The translations under genes and the position numbers were made by a program. From Artemisia argyi (taxonomy: Eukaryota > Streptophyta > Magnoliopsida > Asterales > Asteraceae), in assembly GCA_030686995.1 (NCBI GenBank), contig CM060704.1, positions 114,368,042 through 114,432,041 on the forward strand: DNA of 64,000 nucleotides. The letters are read 5' to 3'. Below are positions 1 through 10,568 of the stretch, piece after piece. The notes below the pieces were generated by a model. It was not told where the DNA came from, made no database searches, and saw only the letters and a program-made list of their open reading frames with translations. The first letter of the stretch is position 1. The number at the start of each line of letters is the position of its first letter.

Positions 1-1
1 A

Positions 2-847
2 GGTCCATTTCCGGAAGCACCGGGGAGATTGAAATACATGATTGTAGCAGTGGACTACTTTACGAAATGGATAGAAGCCAAGCCGTTAGTCAAAACTACC
101 GGCAAGGATGTGAAGAAGTTCGTTTGGGAGAATATCATATGCCGATTTGGCTTGCCAGGGGTCATAGTTACAGATAATGGAACAAACTTCGTCAATGATC
201 CTTTCAAGGGATGGTGTGAAAAATTAAAGATAAAGCAAATAAACACCACTGTGGCACACCCACAGGCAAACGGATTAGTTGAAAGAGCGAACAAGAGTTT
301 GATGCACGACATAAAGACTAGGCTTGGAAGGGAAAGAGCCGGATGGGCAGACGAGCTGCCAAATGTTTTATGGGCTTTCCGAACAATGATGAAGACCAGT
401 AACGGGGAAACCCCTTTTAGCCTGACCTATGGCAGTGAAGCAGTAATACCAGCGGAGATCGGAATGCCTACTCACCGGACCATGCTCTATAACCCGGAGG
501 ATAGCGAAGAGCAACAGCGATTAAATTTAGACCTATTGCAGGAAAGACGTGAAATGGCGGCAATTCGCGAAGCAAAGTACAAAGCAAAGGTCGAGCAATA
601 TTATAACCGAAGGGTCAAGCCGATGGATTTTAAGGTGGGAGACTTCGTCTACAGAAGAAACGAGGCTAGCCGAGTCGAAAACCAGGGGAAATTGGGTCCA
701 AACTGGGAAGGACCGTACAGGGTAGTTGAAGCACACCAGAATGGTTCGTACAAGCTTGCTACTATGGATGACAAGGAAATTCCTCGGACTTGGCATGCAA
801 CTAACTTACGAAATTGTTTCATGTATAAAAGTTTGGAAGATCAATGA
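2..847 (+). CDS. Retrotransposon pol polyprotein, integrase C-terminal part (partial at 5' end)
   Basis: The frame is open from base 2, so this is the 3' end of a longer polyprotein. The integrase core shows VDYFTKW (first Asp), VTDNGTNF (second Asp) and GLVERANKS (Glu), with exactly 35 residues between the second Asp and the Glu, the D,D35E spacing. The C-terminal GPY/F module is visible as KLGPNWEGPYRV, followed by RTWHATNLRNCF and a TGA stop. The protein would join retroelement cDNA to host DNA in the nucleus. No frameshift or internal stop is seen in this part, in contrast to the antisense gene downstream. The zinc-binding HHCC region is upstream of the window. Confidence 0.92.
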   Translation, partial: GPFPEAPGRLKYMIVAVDYFTKWIEAKPLVKTTGKDVKKFVWENIICRFGLPGVIVTDNGTNFVNDPFKGWCEKLKIKQINTTVAHPQANGLVERANKSLMHDIKTRLGRERAGWADELPNVLWAFRTMMKTSNGETPFSLTYGSEAVIPAEIGMPTHRTMLYNPEDSEEQQRLNLDLLQERREMAAIREAKYKAKVEQYYNRRVKPMDFKVGDFVYRRNEASRVENQGKLGPNWEGPYRVVEAHQNGSYKLATMDDKEIPRTWHATNLRNCFMYKSLEDQ

Positions 848-900
848 CAACCTACATCTTCCTCACGTTATGGGAAGCAAATTTTCCTAAAGGTTCCAAA

Positions 901-1190
901 TTACTTATACGGATCGTGTAAAAACACTCCGTCCAATTACTTATACGGATCGTGCAAAAACACTCCGTCCAATTACTTATACGGATCGTGCAAAAACACT
1001 CCGTCCAACTACTTATACGGATCGTGCAAAAACACTCCGTCCAGTTACTTATACGGATCGTGCAAAAATACTCCGTCCAACTACTTATACGGATCGTTCA
1101 AAAACACTCCGTCCAAACTACTTATACGGATCGTGCAAAAACACTCCGTCCAAACTACTTATACGGATCGTGCAAAAACACTCCATCCTA
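901..1190 (+). repeat. Tandem repeat, 36-bp unit, about 8 copies, downstream of pol
   Basis: Eight consecutive copies of a 36-37 bp unit containing ACTTATACGGATCGTGCAAA start at 901, 937, 973, 1009, 1045, 1081, 1118 and 1155. Copies differ by a few substitutions, and three carry one extra A. The block begins 54 bases after the integrase stop and ends before the antisense gene, inside the 3' untranslated region of the element. Apparent reading frames through it are periodic artefacts. Confidence 0.95.
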
Positions 1191-1402
1191 ATTAAGTGCA
1201 AACGGATAATGCAAAAACAATAAACTCACATATACAAATATGAAAAACATAAGTGAGAACAGAGCAATGATTGATGTATAAACAAAAATATAAACAACCA
1301 CAATCTGATTGTACAACTACAATCCAAATGTACGAAGATACTTATTACATAATCCCAATAGGACACAAAAAAAGAGGTACAGACACCCCGGATAAACCCT
1401 AA

Positions 1403-3935
1403 TCAATCCTTCTCAACCTGTTGAACAGTGGGAGCAACAACAGCAGGGGTAGGGGTTGTCTTCCGAATAGGCTCCTCCGGAGGGAGATTCATCAGATCAC
1501 CAAAAGGAAGACGGAAAGACTCCGCAAGCTTCTGAACATATGGATATTTAGCTTCAAAAAGTTTATGATATTCCGGCTTCCAAAGTTTGGATGCCTCCAT
1601 GTTAAACTTCTTGATCTTCTGCAGAATCTTTTCCGCATCATCCGGCTTTCTTTCAGCATGGACACTGTCTATGAACCCCCCGGAATAAGACAAACTGTAA
1701 ACCCTTCCAAGACTTTTATTGTATTCACCACTCTTGAAAAGCCTTCGGAAAGCAGCCGGAATCAATTCCTTCACAGTGTTGTGTCGGACAACCTCGGCAG
1801 TGGCTAACTGGGCAACCAGGTTCTTGTTCTCTTTCGTCAACCTTTCGGCCTCCTGGGATTTCTCCCCCAACTTTTTCTCAAGTTCTTCGATCTTAGAAGC
1901 CTAAGAGGCGGAGTGGCTGACCGCCTCATTTTTCTCTTTCTCCATCTCCTCCAGCTGATCAGTCAACCCCTTCTCCCGGATGGAGGCTACTGCCTCATCG
2001 TCCTCCAACGCCCGGAACTCCTTCAGCAAAGTGTCGAACTTGGCAATTTGGGCATCCCTCTCCTCCTCAACGGCTTTCAACTTGGCAGAAACAGAACCAC
2101 ACTCCCCATGAGTAGCCTCTAACTCCCGGTAATCTCGGTTCAGCTGACTAAATCTCTTCAACACTTCTGCCTGAAGAACCACACCGGAACCAGAATTGAT
2201 GTAGGATTGACGGACAAGCTGGTTGTTGTTCAAATCAGCCAGTGCTTCGTCTTCGGCGGGGGGTGGCGAGATGTGTCATCATCTCTCGGCATGCCCGGAA
2301 GGAGTTCATACGAACATCATCCCTGAGAGTCCACCCAGGGATAAAGTACCCTCCGGTCAAATCAATATGGCCTGAAAGTAGCAAAACCGTGGAGAATGAG
2401 CTTCTAAGAAAAGCGTAAGGACAAAAAGAAAAAAAATAATAATAAAAATAAAAATAATAACACATACCTTCAGATAGGGGCTGCGCCTCTTCGGATCGCA
2501 CGTGAGATTTGGAAGCTTGATGCTCCGAATGGGCTGCACAAAGAAAAGTATGAGTAAACATTTATGTAAAAGCAGAGAAAACGACAAGAAAGGTGCCTCT
2601 TACCATCGGAAGGAGTCCCATGAGAATGCTCCTGAAATCCTTCGGCAGGTGGAGTCTTTGACTTATCCAAAGAATGATGCTCCTCTTCAACGTTGTCGAC
2701 CGGAGGATTTTCCTCACCTCCACCTTCATTATCTTGTTCTGCTCCACCCGACGGCTCAGCCTGATTGAGGGGATTGGCATCCACAGTGTGCTCTTCAGAC
2801 TCAAGAACCTCTTCATCAACCTGCAGTTTCCTCCTCCTTTTGGGCTGTCCACTCGACCCAGCTGCAGCTCTCTTTTTGCTGACCGGACGGTTCTACTGCT
2901 TCTTCCTTTCCGTATCCTCCCGAGCGTCCACCACATCGGAATTAGCTGCTTCAACGGTTAGTTGAGCATATGTCTACTCAGGGATTGCAACCTCGGGAGA
3001 CAGGGGCTGGGCAGTTTTGTTCGGACGTGCGTGTCCCTCCGGCAACGGATCTCCTTTGCTAACCATTGACCCTTCAAGTTCCGGAAGCTCTAGGTACTCA
3101 GACATCGTGATCACTACAGTAAAAGGAAAAAACACAATTAAAACAAGCAAGAGTGGCATAATCCCTTCAAACGAAACAAACAAAATAGTAAAAACCCCTT
3201 CTTACCCTCCCCTCCGGCATTCTTTATAACCAGATTGTAGCCCGATATCCGGAAGGTGTTGGTAAGCCCATACACCCAAAGAAGACTGGTTGGAGGTTTC
3301 CGAAGTATTATGGGTCGGAGGGCCAGCTTGTTGGCATCCCGTTGAGAGTAACCAGTTGGGAACCGATCGGATATCTGTGAATCCCTATGTCTCCACGGCA
3401 TTGCGTTCGGTATGGCTCTTCGGTCGATCAGGAAGAAAAAATCTTTCCACCGTTTCAAACTTGTCAATATCTCCCTAAAACACTTCTTAGCGTGTTTACC
3501 TGTCCGATGTTCAAACGAGAACCAATGTCCCTGCTTACACAACCGGTAAAACACTCGGAACAGGGAAACGGTGGGTACAACTTCCAAACTATAACACCGG
3601 ACCTCAAACAACGTCACCCTATTTACCCCCAACGGAACTAACTGGGAAAAGTGTACATTAAAATGGTCTATAACACTCAAAAGGAAAGCTGAGAAAGGTA
3701 TCCTAACACCCCCTAACCTCATATGCTGAACATATACACCTATTTTATCTCCCGGCAACTCGTTCATAGTGAGATCCGAGGGAGGAAGTACGGGATGAAG
3801 GTCTAACGGGATGCCAAACTCTACTATCATATCATCTTGGTCTCTCTGGGAAAGCCTAGACGGATGCATGTGCATATCAAACTTACCGGGGGGTTTGGCT
3901 TTTAACAATAAAGGTGGGTCAACCGAAACGTTCAT
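1403..3935 (-). pseudogene. Antisense Transposase_28 ('putative gypsy type transposon') gene of the Tat element, decayed
   Basis: Likely ATG at 3935. Four exons can be inferred: about 3935-3206, 3113-2604, 2533-2468 and one ending at the TGA 1403-1405, with GTAAGA, GTAAGA and GTATGT donors and CAG/TAG acceptors. Exon 1 holds the Transposase_28 domain: IPLDLHPVLPPSDLTMNELP, then FRVFYRLCKQGHWFSFEHR and FFLIDRRAIPNAMPWRH. Next come a basic stretch (KRRRK, possible nuclear signal), an acidic low-complexity region and a Glu/Lys-rich coiled coil in the last exon. The frame is broken by TAG at 2974-2976, 2893-2895 and 1901-1903, and by a one-base shift at a C6/G6 run near 2256-2265. The family's function is unknown. 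Exon borders are inferred from splice consensus and family similarity. Confidence 0.8.
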
Positions 3936-4097
3936 CTCCCCAGGTTCACTAACAGCCGTGGTCAAAATAATACGAAGTAACAAAAATAAAAACAATGTCG
4001 AAACGCACCTCGGAATAACTTTGAAAATAACAGAAAGCAACCAAAAGGAAATTGTTGAAAAACACAGTAAAAAGTAAAAATGAAAATTAAGGAAGCG

Positions 4098-4106
4098 ATA
4101 TATATA
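4098..4106 (-). promoter_or_regulatory. Candidate TATA box for the antisense gene
   Basis: The minus strand reads CTATATATATC about 165 bases upstream of the proposed ATG at 3935, inside the element and outside the LTR. Position and composition suit a separate antisense promoter; no other support is available. Confidence 0.4.
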
Positions 4107-4362
4107 GTCGGTATGGGGATACGCGAAACGTCGTATCATATGGCACCCCTGACACGTGGCGAAACCCCAACCGTTTGATGCCTGTACAAAGGTTGAGTGG
4201 TAGCCAGCTGTAAGGGGCATAAGGGTAATTTTGCTGCGGCGAATAGACTTCACACAAAAACGCGTAACATCAGTGGCACAACGACAATGGAACAATGGCG
4301 CCACGGTGCACAGCGGAATTGAAGCACCGGTTATAACCGATGCTCCAATACTGGGGGGGACA

Positions 4363-4807
4363 TGTTGGCGTATGTGGCCGAATGTCCGGAAACCGTTCGG
4401 CCCATATACACATAGCCGGACGGAACGTTGCCGAAGAGAAGACCCAAACGGGCATAGGCCGATGTCACAACCCAATCCCAGGATTTTAGGGATCGTGTCG
4501 ACCATGTGCTCTGACATTCACCAACCAGGTATGGCTTGCTCCTTCCCAAGACAGAGTAGGTAATGAGGTAGGTAATATAAATACCCCCACCTCATTTATG
4601 ATTGAACAACTAACACACACACACACTACATTTAATAGCATTTATTATCGACCCTTCATCTCTCCACATACTCATCCTCACACCGGAGGTTGGTCTTGGG
4701 ATAAAACCCAAGGCGAGCCTAACGTGTGCTATTCTTGTGCAGGACATTCTACAAGACCGAGTGACAGACCTAACGACGATGCCCACTCACAAGGTTTTAC
4801 TTCAACA
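4363..4807 (+). repeat. 3' LTR of the Tat-like element (445 bp)
   Basis: It starts TGTTGG directly after the purine tract GGGGGGGACA and ends TTCAACA, giving the terminal inverted repeat TGTTG/CAACA. A TATA-like TATAAATA lies at 4576-4583 and would serve as the LTR promoter in a full-length copy. The five bases after the LTR are GTATG; the matching 5' target-site copy is outside the window. Confidence 0.8.
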
Positions 4808-5404
4808 GTATGCTTTCAAAAATTCAAGTTCGGCTCATTTGTAAATTATTTTTTTTTATCTATAAGCAAAAATTTATATCTTTACTACTTATAAAATAAA
4901 TTTACCAATTTTTTAAAACTTAACCAAATGAGTAAAGTAGAATCCTTAAAATACCTTTTAAAATAATTAAATTACTTAGTGGAAACAGTTGCTTGTTAAT
5001 ATTATACAAACATAACATTTACCGGGATAGCTCTCGCCCAACTTTTGGCCCATACCTCTCTGTGCAGATCCATCCCTTAAAAGTGCTCTTTGAGACCCCG
5101 ACTAATAATAACTTCATCTCTCTCACAATCCTCTCTCAGTAATTTTCTGGTCCTGCGTTGATCCGAAAAACTAAAACACCGGCCGGTGAATCCTAACCCG
5201 ATCCAAACCAATGAATTTGTGTATATTTTATTGTTTCTATACTGGTTTGTGAGGAGATGAACAGAGAAATGTACAGGAAACTGATTATTTGCATCCAAAG
5301 GGTTGTTGTGTGATTGCCATTTGTAAAGATCTATAAAAGTTGCATTTCTTAGAGCTACATGTTTTTCTGTGAGAAGATGAAGGTGGATTCTGGATTCTTC
5401 ATAT
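4808..5404. other. Non-coding flank
   Basis: AT-rich sequence after the LTR. A 73-codon minus-strand open frame (5298-5077) has no recognisable motif and no splice context, so I do not call it a gene. Confidence 0.5.
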
Positions 5405-5530
5405 TTTTAAAAGAAAAAATTAGAAAATCTTTTTGTCGATCCCAACTATGGTCATTTTTTAAGCTCATCTCCAAAATAATCATGCTCAACTTTGTAACTC
5501 CATCCAAATCTTGACACGTGTCATTTGCAA
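5405..5530. repeat. Left arm of a long inverted repeat (partner about 13538-13672)
   Basis: Read against the reverse complement of 13538-13672, the arms share ATCTTTTTGT, TATGGTCATTTTTTAAG and CCAAATCTTGACACGTGTC with scattered changes, roughly 80 percent identical by eye. With the Athila-like insertion removed, the arms are about 1.6 kb apart and enclose an LRR-kinase gene fragment. No target-site duplication could be identified. Confidence 0.6.
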
Positions 5531-6205
5531 GTACGTGATTTAATTTTTGGTTTGTGGCTTAAATGACAAATATATCCCCTATATTAAACATTAATAAAAC
5601 ATATACATCTTTTTTTTTTTATCTCTTTCATCTTCTCCCTCATACACCCTCACCATCGCCACCATCTTATCCATCAGTCACCACCACCATATACGTCCGT
5701 CACCGCTACCAGATCCGACACCGTAACTATCACCATCAACATGCTCAACCCTTTCTTGGTGTAGAAAAATTAATTATCAAATGTCATTTAGTAAATACTG
5801 TATTTGGTTTCTTTTAGGAGAATGACATTTCATTTATTTGTCTTGATTCTAGAATTAAAAAGATGAATAATTCATGTGATTTCTTGATCCCAACAAATTT
5901 GTCATGTTACATGATTCTTAGGTTAATATTGTTCTTTTGGGTCCATTTATACTTTATCAAAATCTGACAATGTGTCTCTTACATTGAAATAAACTGAAGA
6001 TGCAAAACTTTTATCTTCATTTCCGTTAACATAAATTGGACCCATTGTCACATGTCATCACAAGTTTATATTCATGAAACAAATATGTGTAAGTATTCTA
6101 GAGACGAGCCTACCAAACGAAAGGAAATGTTGTTTACATGATGTATGAATTGTGTTGTTGATGACCAAGACATTAATCTGAAACAATGTACTTTTTTCAA
6201 ATGGT
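5531..6205. other. Non-coding segment inside the inverted-repeat unit
   Basis: Holds a poly-T tract (about 5611-5621), a CACC-rich stretch near 5640-5720 and otherwise AT-rich sequence. The last part reads as intron sequence ahead of the LRR exon that resumes at 12834, but no upstream exon is recognisable. Confidence 0.4.
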
Positions 6206-6210
6206 GTATT

Positions 6211-7660
6211 TGATACGTGGGAATCGCACCAGGCTTTACCTCTCGAGAGATCTCGAAAAGCTTACAACCCCCACCAGGCAGTGTACCTGATCGTTGTAGT
6301 ATAGTATAGTGACAAGTATCGGAGGATTGATCGTTCAACTCAGGAATAGTGTCGCTAGGATTAGAAAGTTTCCTAAACTAAGTCTAAAGGTGAGGGATGA
6401 TTATTTTATTTTATTTTTTTTATGTTTTATAAAAGCAAATAAAATCTCGAGTTTTAGAGGAGTGGGCGGAATTAGTTGCTAGCCAACTAACCCAAATAAC
6501 TAAGATCCAATCAAAATAAAATAACAGAAATGAAAATTAAACTAATTATACTATTGTGGTGTAAACAATGATAGGGAAAGTTGTGTTTACTTAGATTTCA
6601 TTACTCACTAGATATCTTTTACAGGTTGATAGCTTGTTACAATTGCATGGATGACGGGTCGTATTCCTTAATACTAGTCGTAGGGCCGTGTACAATATTC
6701 CCTAACTCTATAGGATCCTACTTCACTCCTATGTCGAGCCGTTAGAAGCTCCTAACATGGGATCATTAGAATTCTCCTACGCATTAAATACAACCAAAAA
6801 TCATAGTACACCTATGATTATGTTTCTTAAGACGTTCAAGCATGTTACCAATGGAAGTCTGCCAGTTTTCTTAATCCTAACATCGAATACAATCATCCGT
6901 AACAACTACAAACAAACAATCAACCCATAATTAACATCTAGGTTTCACTACATCTAAGCAAACACAAAAGAGATCTAGCCAAGCATGTTAAATTGAAGAC
7001 AAGTATAAGATATATTCAAGTAACACATAGACATATTGATTGAATTGAAAGAGTACTTATCTCAATTGAACATGAAAGGTTTCAAAGGGTAAAAACCCTT
7101 GAAAAAGTTGTGAAAATCGGACTAGGGTGTTTCTCCAAAGTTACACTCTAAAAGTTACACCCTAATGAATGAAAATTGGAAAAATATATATAGATTTTAC
7201 AGGGTGACGGCGTCAAGAAGAAATATGTGACGCCATCAACTCGCCGCCCATAATGAAATCAGACTGCCTAGATCCACTTTTGACGTCGTCATGTGTAAAA
7301 TTGTTCTGGACCGTCACTAACATTTGGACCATGACGGCCTATGGTGACGCCGTCATCTCCTTAGTACAAAACTTTCTAGATCGTCACGTGTATCATTCAC
7401 TTCCACCTCTTGTATTACTCTTGACGCCGTCACTTGGAAACTCTTGACGCCGTCAGGTACTGTTCCCAGTAAGGAAAATTAAGACTTTGTCGTTTTCTTC
7501 ACTTTTATGCTCCAAAAACGTCCATAATGCTTCATTTTCCAGATTTCACTCCAAAAGTACCTAAAATGACAAAAGGAACGATTTAGGGCAATATTTTATC
7601 AAATAAATTCGAATCCGGGCTAAAATGTCCCCTAAAAACGGTTCATTTTTCGCCTCATCA
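6211..7660 (-). repeat. 3' LTR of the Athila-like element (1450 bp)
   Basis: TGATACGTGG at the left end and CGCCTCATCA at the right give TGAT/ATCA inverted termini. Bases 7328-7660 match 12479-12812 in the same orientation, and the whole LTR is related to the solo LTR at 30593-32053, for example the shared GCAGTGTACCTGATCGTTGT near 6280-6299. On the minus strand a TATATATA promoter motif lies at 7192-7185. Confidence 0.9.
7185..7455 (-). promoter_or_regulatory. U3 promoter: TATA box plus array of TGACGNCGTCA palindromes
   Basis: In minus-strand (transcription) order, palindromes of the form TGACGNCGTCA occur at 7455-7445, 7432-7422, 7355-7345, 7291-7281 and 7215-7205. A one-mismatch copy lies at 7238-7228. 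The TATATATA box is at 7192-7185. TGACG is the core site of TGA-class bZIP factors (as-1 type). The same layout is seen in the solo LTR at 30593-32053. Binding itself is inference. Confidence 0.6.
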
Positions 7661-8227
7661 AATACCCTTACACTTGAGATTTGTTTGTCATCAAGGAAAT
7701 GCGCTTTTATTCTAATTAAAATACAAGTCAGGGGTCATTTAACACTAATATAAAAGTAATTACAACAAATAATCGTTCCACTAAAGACCAAAAACAAGCA
7801 CGGAGGTCATATACTAGCACCTCACAAATAGTGTTTAGATACTCACATCTCTCGGGTGTAATAAAGTATATATCACAATATGGAAATGGAAAACATCTCT
7901 CACTACCTGTCATAGCAAAATAGATTACCATAGGCTTGGGAAAGAATCAAACCTCCACCACTTGGCGTAAGCACCTAGGATAAACTATTAAAGAGGTCTT
8001 TCAAAGGGTTATAACATTAGGTGTAGGGATAAGGAATACACGGTTTTGTTGGATAAAGGCAATATTTACTGGTGGCGAGTTAATCATCTTGGTTAATTAC
8101 ATGTACAATATGGCGTTGCTAAGCCAGGACTAGACTCGACTTAAGCTAATAAATGAAAAATAACAAAAACATAAAACAAACATAGAATGAAACGGGATGG
8201 TAATCCGTATGTTTTTTCTCCTTTCCT

Positions 8228-8267
<40 letters not shown>

Positions 8268-9403
8268 GCATACACTCTTACCCTACCATCCAAAATAATA
8301 CATCATAGGGAATGTACATTCCCCTTACACTTGAATTTTTACATACTTTACAATAAACTAATCTAATGACTAGAATCAAAATAATCAAAACACTTGGAGT
8401 ACTTTTAAGATTAACGCACATATGGGGATAATATATGATGTTCTTCCCCATTACTCCATACACTAGTACTTTACCCATGAGTCCCAATCGTCCCAAAACA
8501 ATATGTACAAGATATGACTCGACTTAGCAACCATGTAATCTATTAGATAATTAACTAAGGGTTTAAACATATAACAATAATGCACTAAAGATGAGTGCAT
8601 ACACGGAAGGCTAAGGCGATTTGGTTGCACATTTGGGTGGGTTGTAACAAATTCTTCCTTTACGTAAGATTTTTAAAGTTAGAAACGAAAAGATAGGCTC
8701 GGAGGGGTGTACTAGGGGTTTCATGTACTAAAAATGAGTACAACGCTAATGTGTGAGAAAAATTAATTGACTTTACTAGCCAAGTAATATGACTTAAATG
8801 GTCAAGTAATTATGATACGGGTTTAAACACAAGAGTGATCCTAATGCCTTGCATCATGTAGTAAATCCTACTACACGAATGTAGTCTCACTAGCGGTCTC
8901 GGGATGCATCACTAACGCAAGTTCTAGAATCTAAATGCTACCGGTACACTCATAAGCACTAATAGTAAATGCTTTTCTTATCAAATCTAAAGGCGAATCT
9001 CATATATTTGGGTGGAAATTTTTTTTGAATGGTACGGTTTTGTGCTAGTCATACAACTCCTATCCATGAGACGCTTGCTAAGGCTAATGTTTCACTCCTA
9101 AATGTTGTAAAAAATTCAAATTTGACGCTAAAATTACACTAACAAATATTTCTCATAGTTTTATTACACACCTAACATCAAACAAACAAACTCAAGTGCA
9201 ATTGTATCCTATAAGGTATCATCATTTACCCTCCCCTTACACTTAGGATGAACATTGTCCCCAATGTTCAATTAAAGAATGTAAAAGTGAAATAGGTAAA
9301 AGAATGAAAGCAAATACTCCCTTGATTCGTTCGGTGTGGATAGTGTGGTAATCAAGGTTAGATCTTCCTCCAAGAAAATGAACATTCAAAGCTTCCCTTC
9401 CAG

Positions 9404-9444
<41 letters not shown>

Positions 9445-10148
9445 CTTCTTGTCATACATAACCTGTTAAACCTGAGAAAACAAACAAGGCAACCTCGCGT
9501 AAAATCAGCGGCAATCTATATATACTAACAAGTCCTAATAAATAAATTAATATATAATGCTTGTGGAATGAATGTTTGCAGATTTTATGGAGTTTATAAA
9601 ACTAAATAATTAATCAAAAACTTTAAGACTCTGTTAGAAAAACAAAACTCGCAAAATTTCCAGAATTTTACACATAACGCCGTCAAGAATTAATTCATGA
9701 CGCCGTCAGAAGTACCTGCAGAAATCTTTACGTTAAGTTTCCGGAAAATTTCTGGAAAAACTTATGTCCTAATTCCTGAAAAATCCTGCAAAACATCATT
9801 ATGACTCGATACAAGCATTTGACTCTAACAAATACTAATACACATGTTCATTTATTATTGTGGATAATCAAGATCAATTTCGTTCTTATAAACAAATTTG
9901 GGGTTTCCCCTTACACTTAACTTTTGCAAAATACCTTTATATGAAGTTAAGACGAAGTTAAACAACAAAATAAAGCATTTTCACAATTTTAGTTTTGAAT
10001 CATGATCTACCAACAATAAAAACAAAGCATGCATACGGAAGCAAATAACAATCAAACAAATAAAAATCACACAAAACATGGGTTGCCTCCCAAGAAGCGC
10101 TTTTCTTTATTTTACGAGTCTTGTAGCTAGACTCAAGGTCATGGTCTA
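7661..10148 (-). other. 3' untranslated region of the Athila-like element with repeated polypurine-tract-like motifs
   Basis: No coding sequence is recognisable. The motif CCCTTACACTT (minus strand AAGTGTAAGGG) adjoins the 3' LTR at 7665-7675, where the polypurine tract is expected. It recurs as CCCCTTACACTT at 8321-8332, 9233-9244 and 9907-9918. Poly-A on + occupies about 9403-9440. Two more GACGCCGTCA-type sites lie at 9675-9685 and 9698-9708. Confidence 0.6.
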
Positions 10149-10568
10149 TTACGTGACCTCGTCTCTTGAGATGACGTATCCCATATATTTATGATCCTCA
10201 CTATCGTGGTAGTGATGTTTCAATTGATCGACACCCGCAGTCACCTCCCCCCCTCCTTTACTGCTCATGGTAGCTACCCCATCTTGGCGTATGCTTTCAA
10301 TTGTGAATGGTCCATACCACCAAGGACTTGGCTTATCAGGAGGTACTGTTATCTCTGAGTGTCTTAAGAGTACCAGGTCTCCTCTCGCGAATGGTACATG
10401 ATTCTCCATCGGTTGACTACATTCAAACTTGACATGAACTTTATTGCAGCTTTTGCCTCTCTGAGGCTCAGTTTCTTTGTAACTTTTGATCCTTGTTTCC
10501 CACGCAAGAATTTTTTCTTGAACATGATTAGGCGATGTGTCAATGCTTTTTTTGAGCTTTCTCTTCAA
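10149..10568 (-). pseudogene. Athila-like pol remnant: integrase C-terminal region
   Basis: An open stretch of 139 codons includes ARGDLVLLRH and WWYGPFTIESI, the pattern of the GPY/F-like module at the end of Ty3/gypsy integrases, followed by DQLKHHY. It lies directly behind the protease remnant and overlaps its end in another frame. Reverse transcriptase, RNase H and the catalytic integrase core have therefore been deleted. There is no start of its own that would make sense; it is a polyprotein tail. Confidence 0.65.

Larger units (their letters stand above)
1..4807 (+). mobile_element. Ty3/gypsy LTR retrotransposon, Tat-like lineage, 3' half (5' part outside window)
   Basis: In + order the segment holds the end of pol (integrase), a tandem-repeat block, a gene on the opposite strand, a polypurine tract (CTGGGGGGGA at 4351-4360) and a 3' LTR (4363-4807). 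An extra antisense gene between pol and the 3' LTR, together with tandem repeats just after pol, is known for Tat-clade elements (Ogre, Retand, Grande). The lineage call rests on that architecture plus the integrase tail. The 5' LTR, gag, protease, RT and RNase H lie outside the window, so length, TSD match and age cannot be read. Confidence 0.85.

Noticed and set aside
952..1191. 79-codon + frame with repeating QKHSVQLLIRIV peptide
   Set aside because: It is the 36-bp tandem repeat read in one frame; unit length divisible by three keeps it open.
3138..4517. 459-codon minus-strand frame taken as one protein
   Set aside because: Only the part from about 3935 down to 3206 matches the Transposase_28 domain; the upstream part runs through the element's non-coding region and into the LTR.
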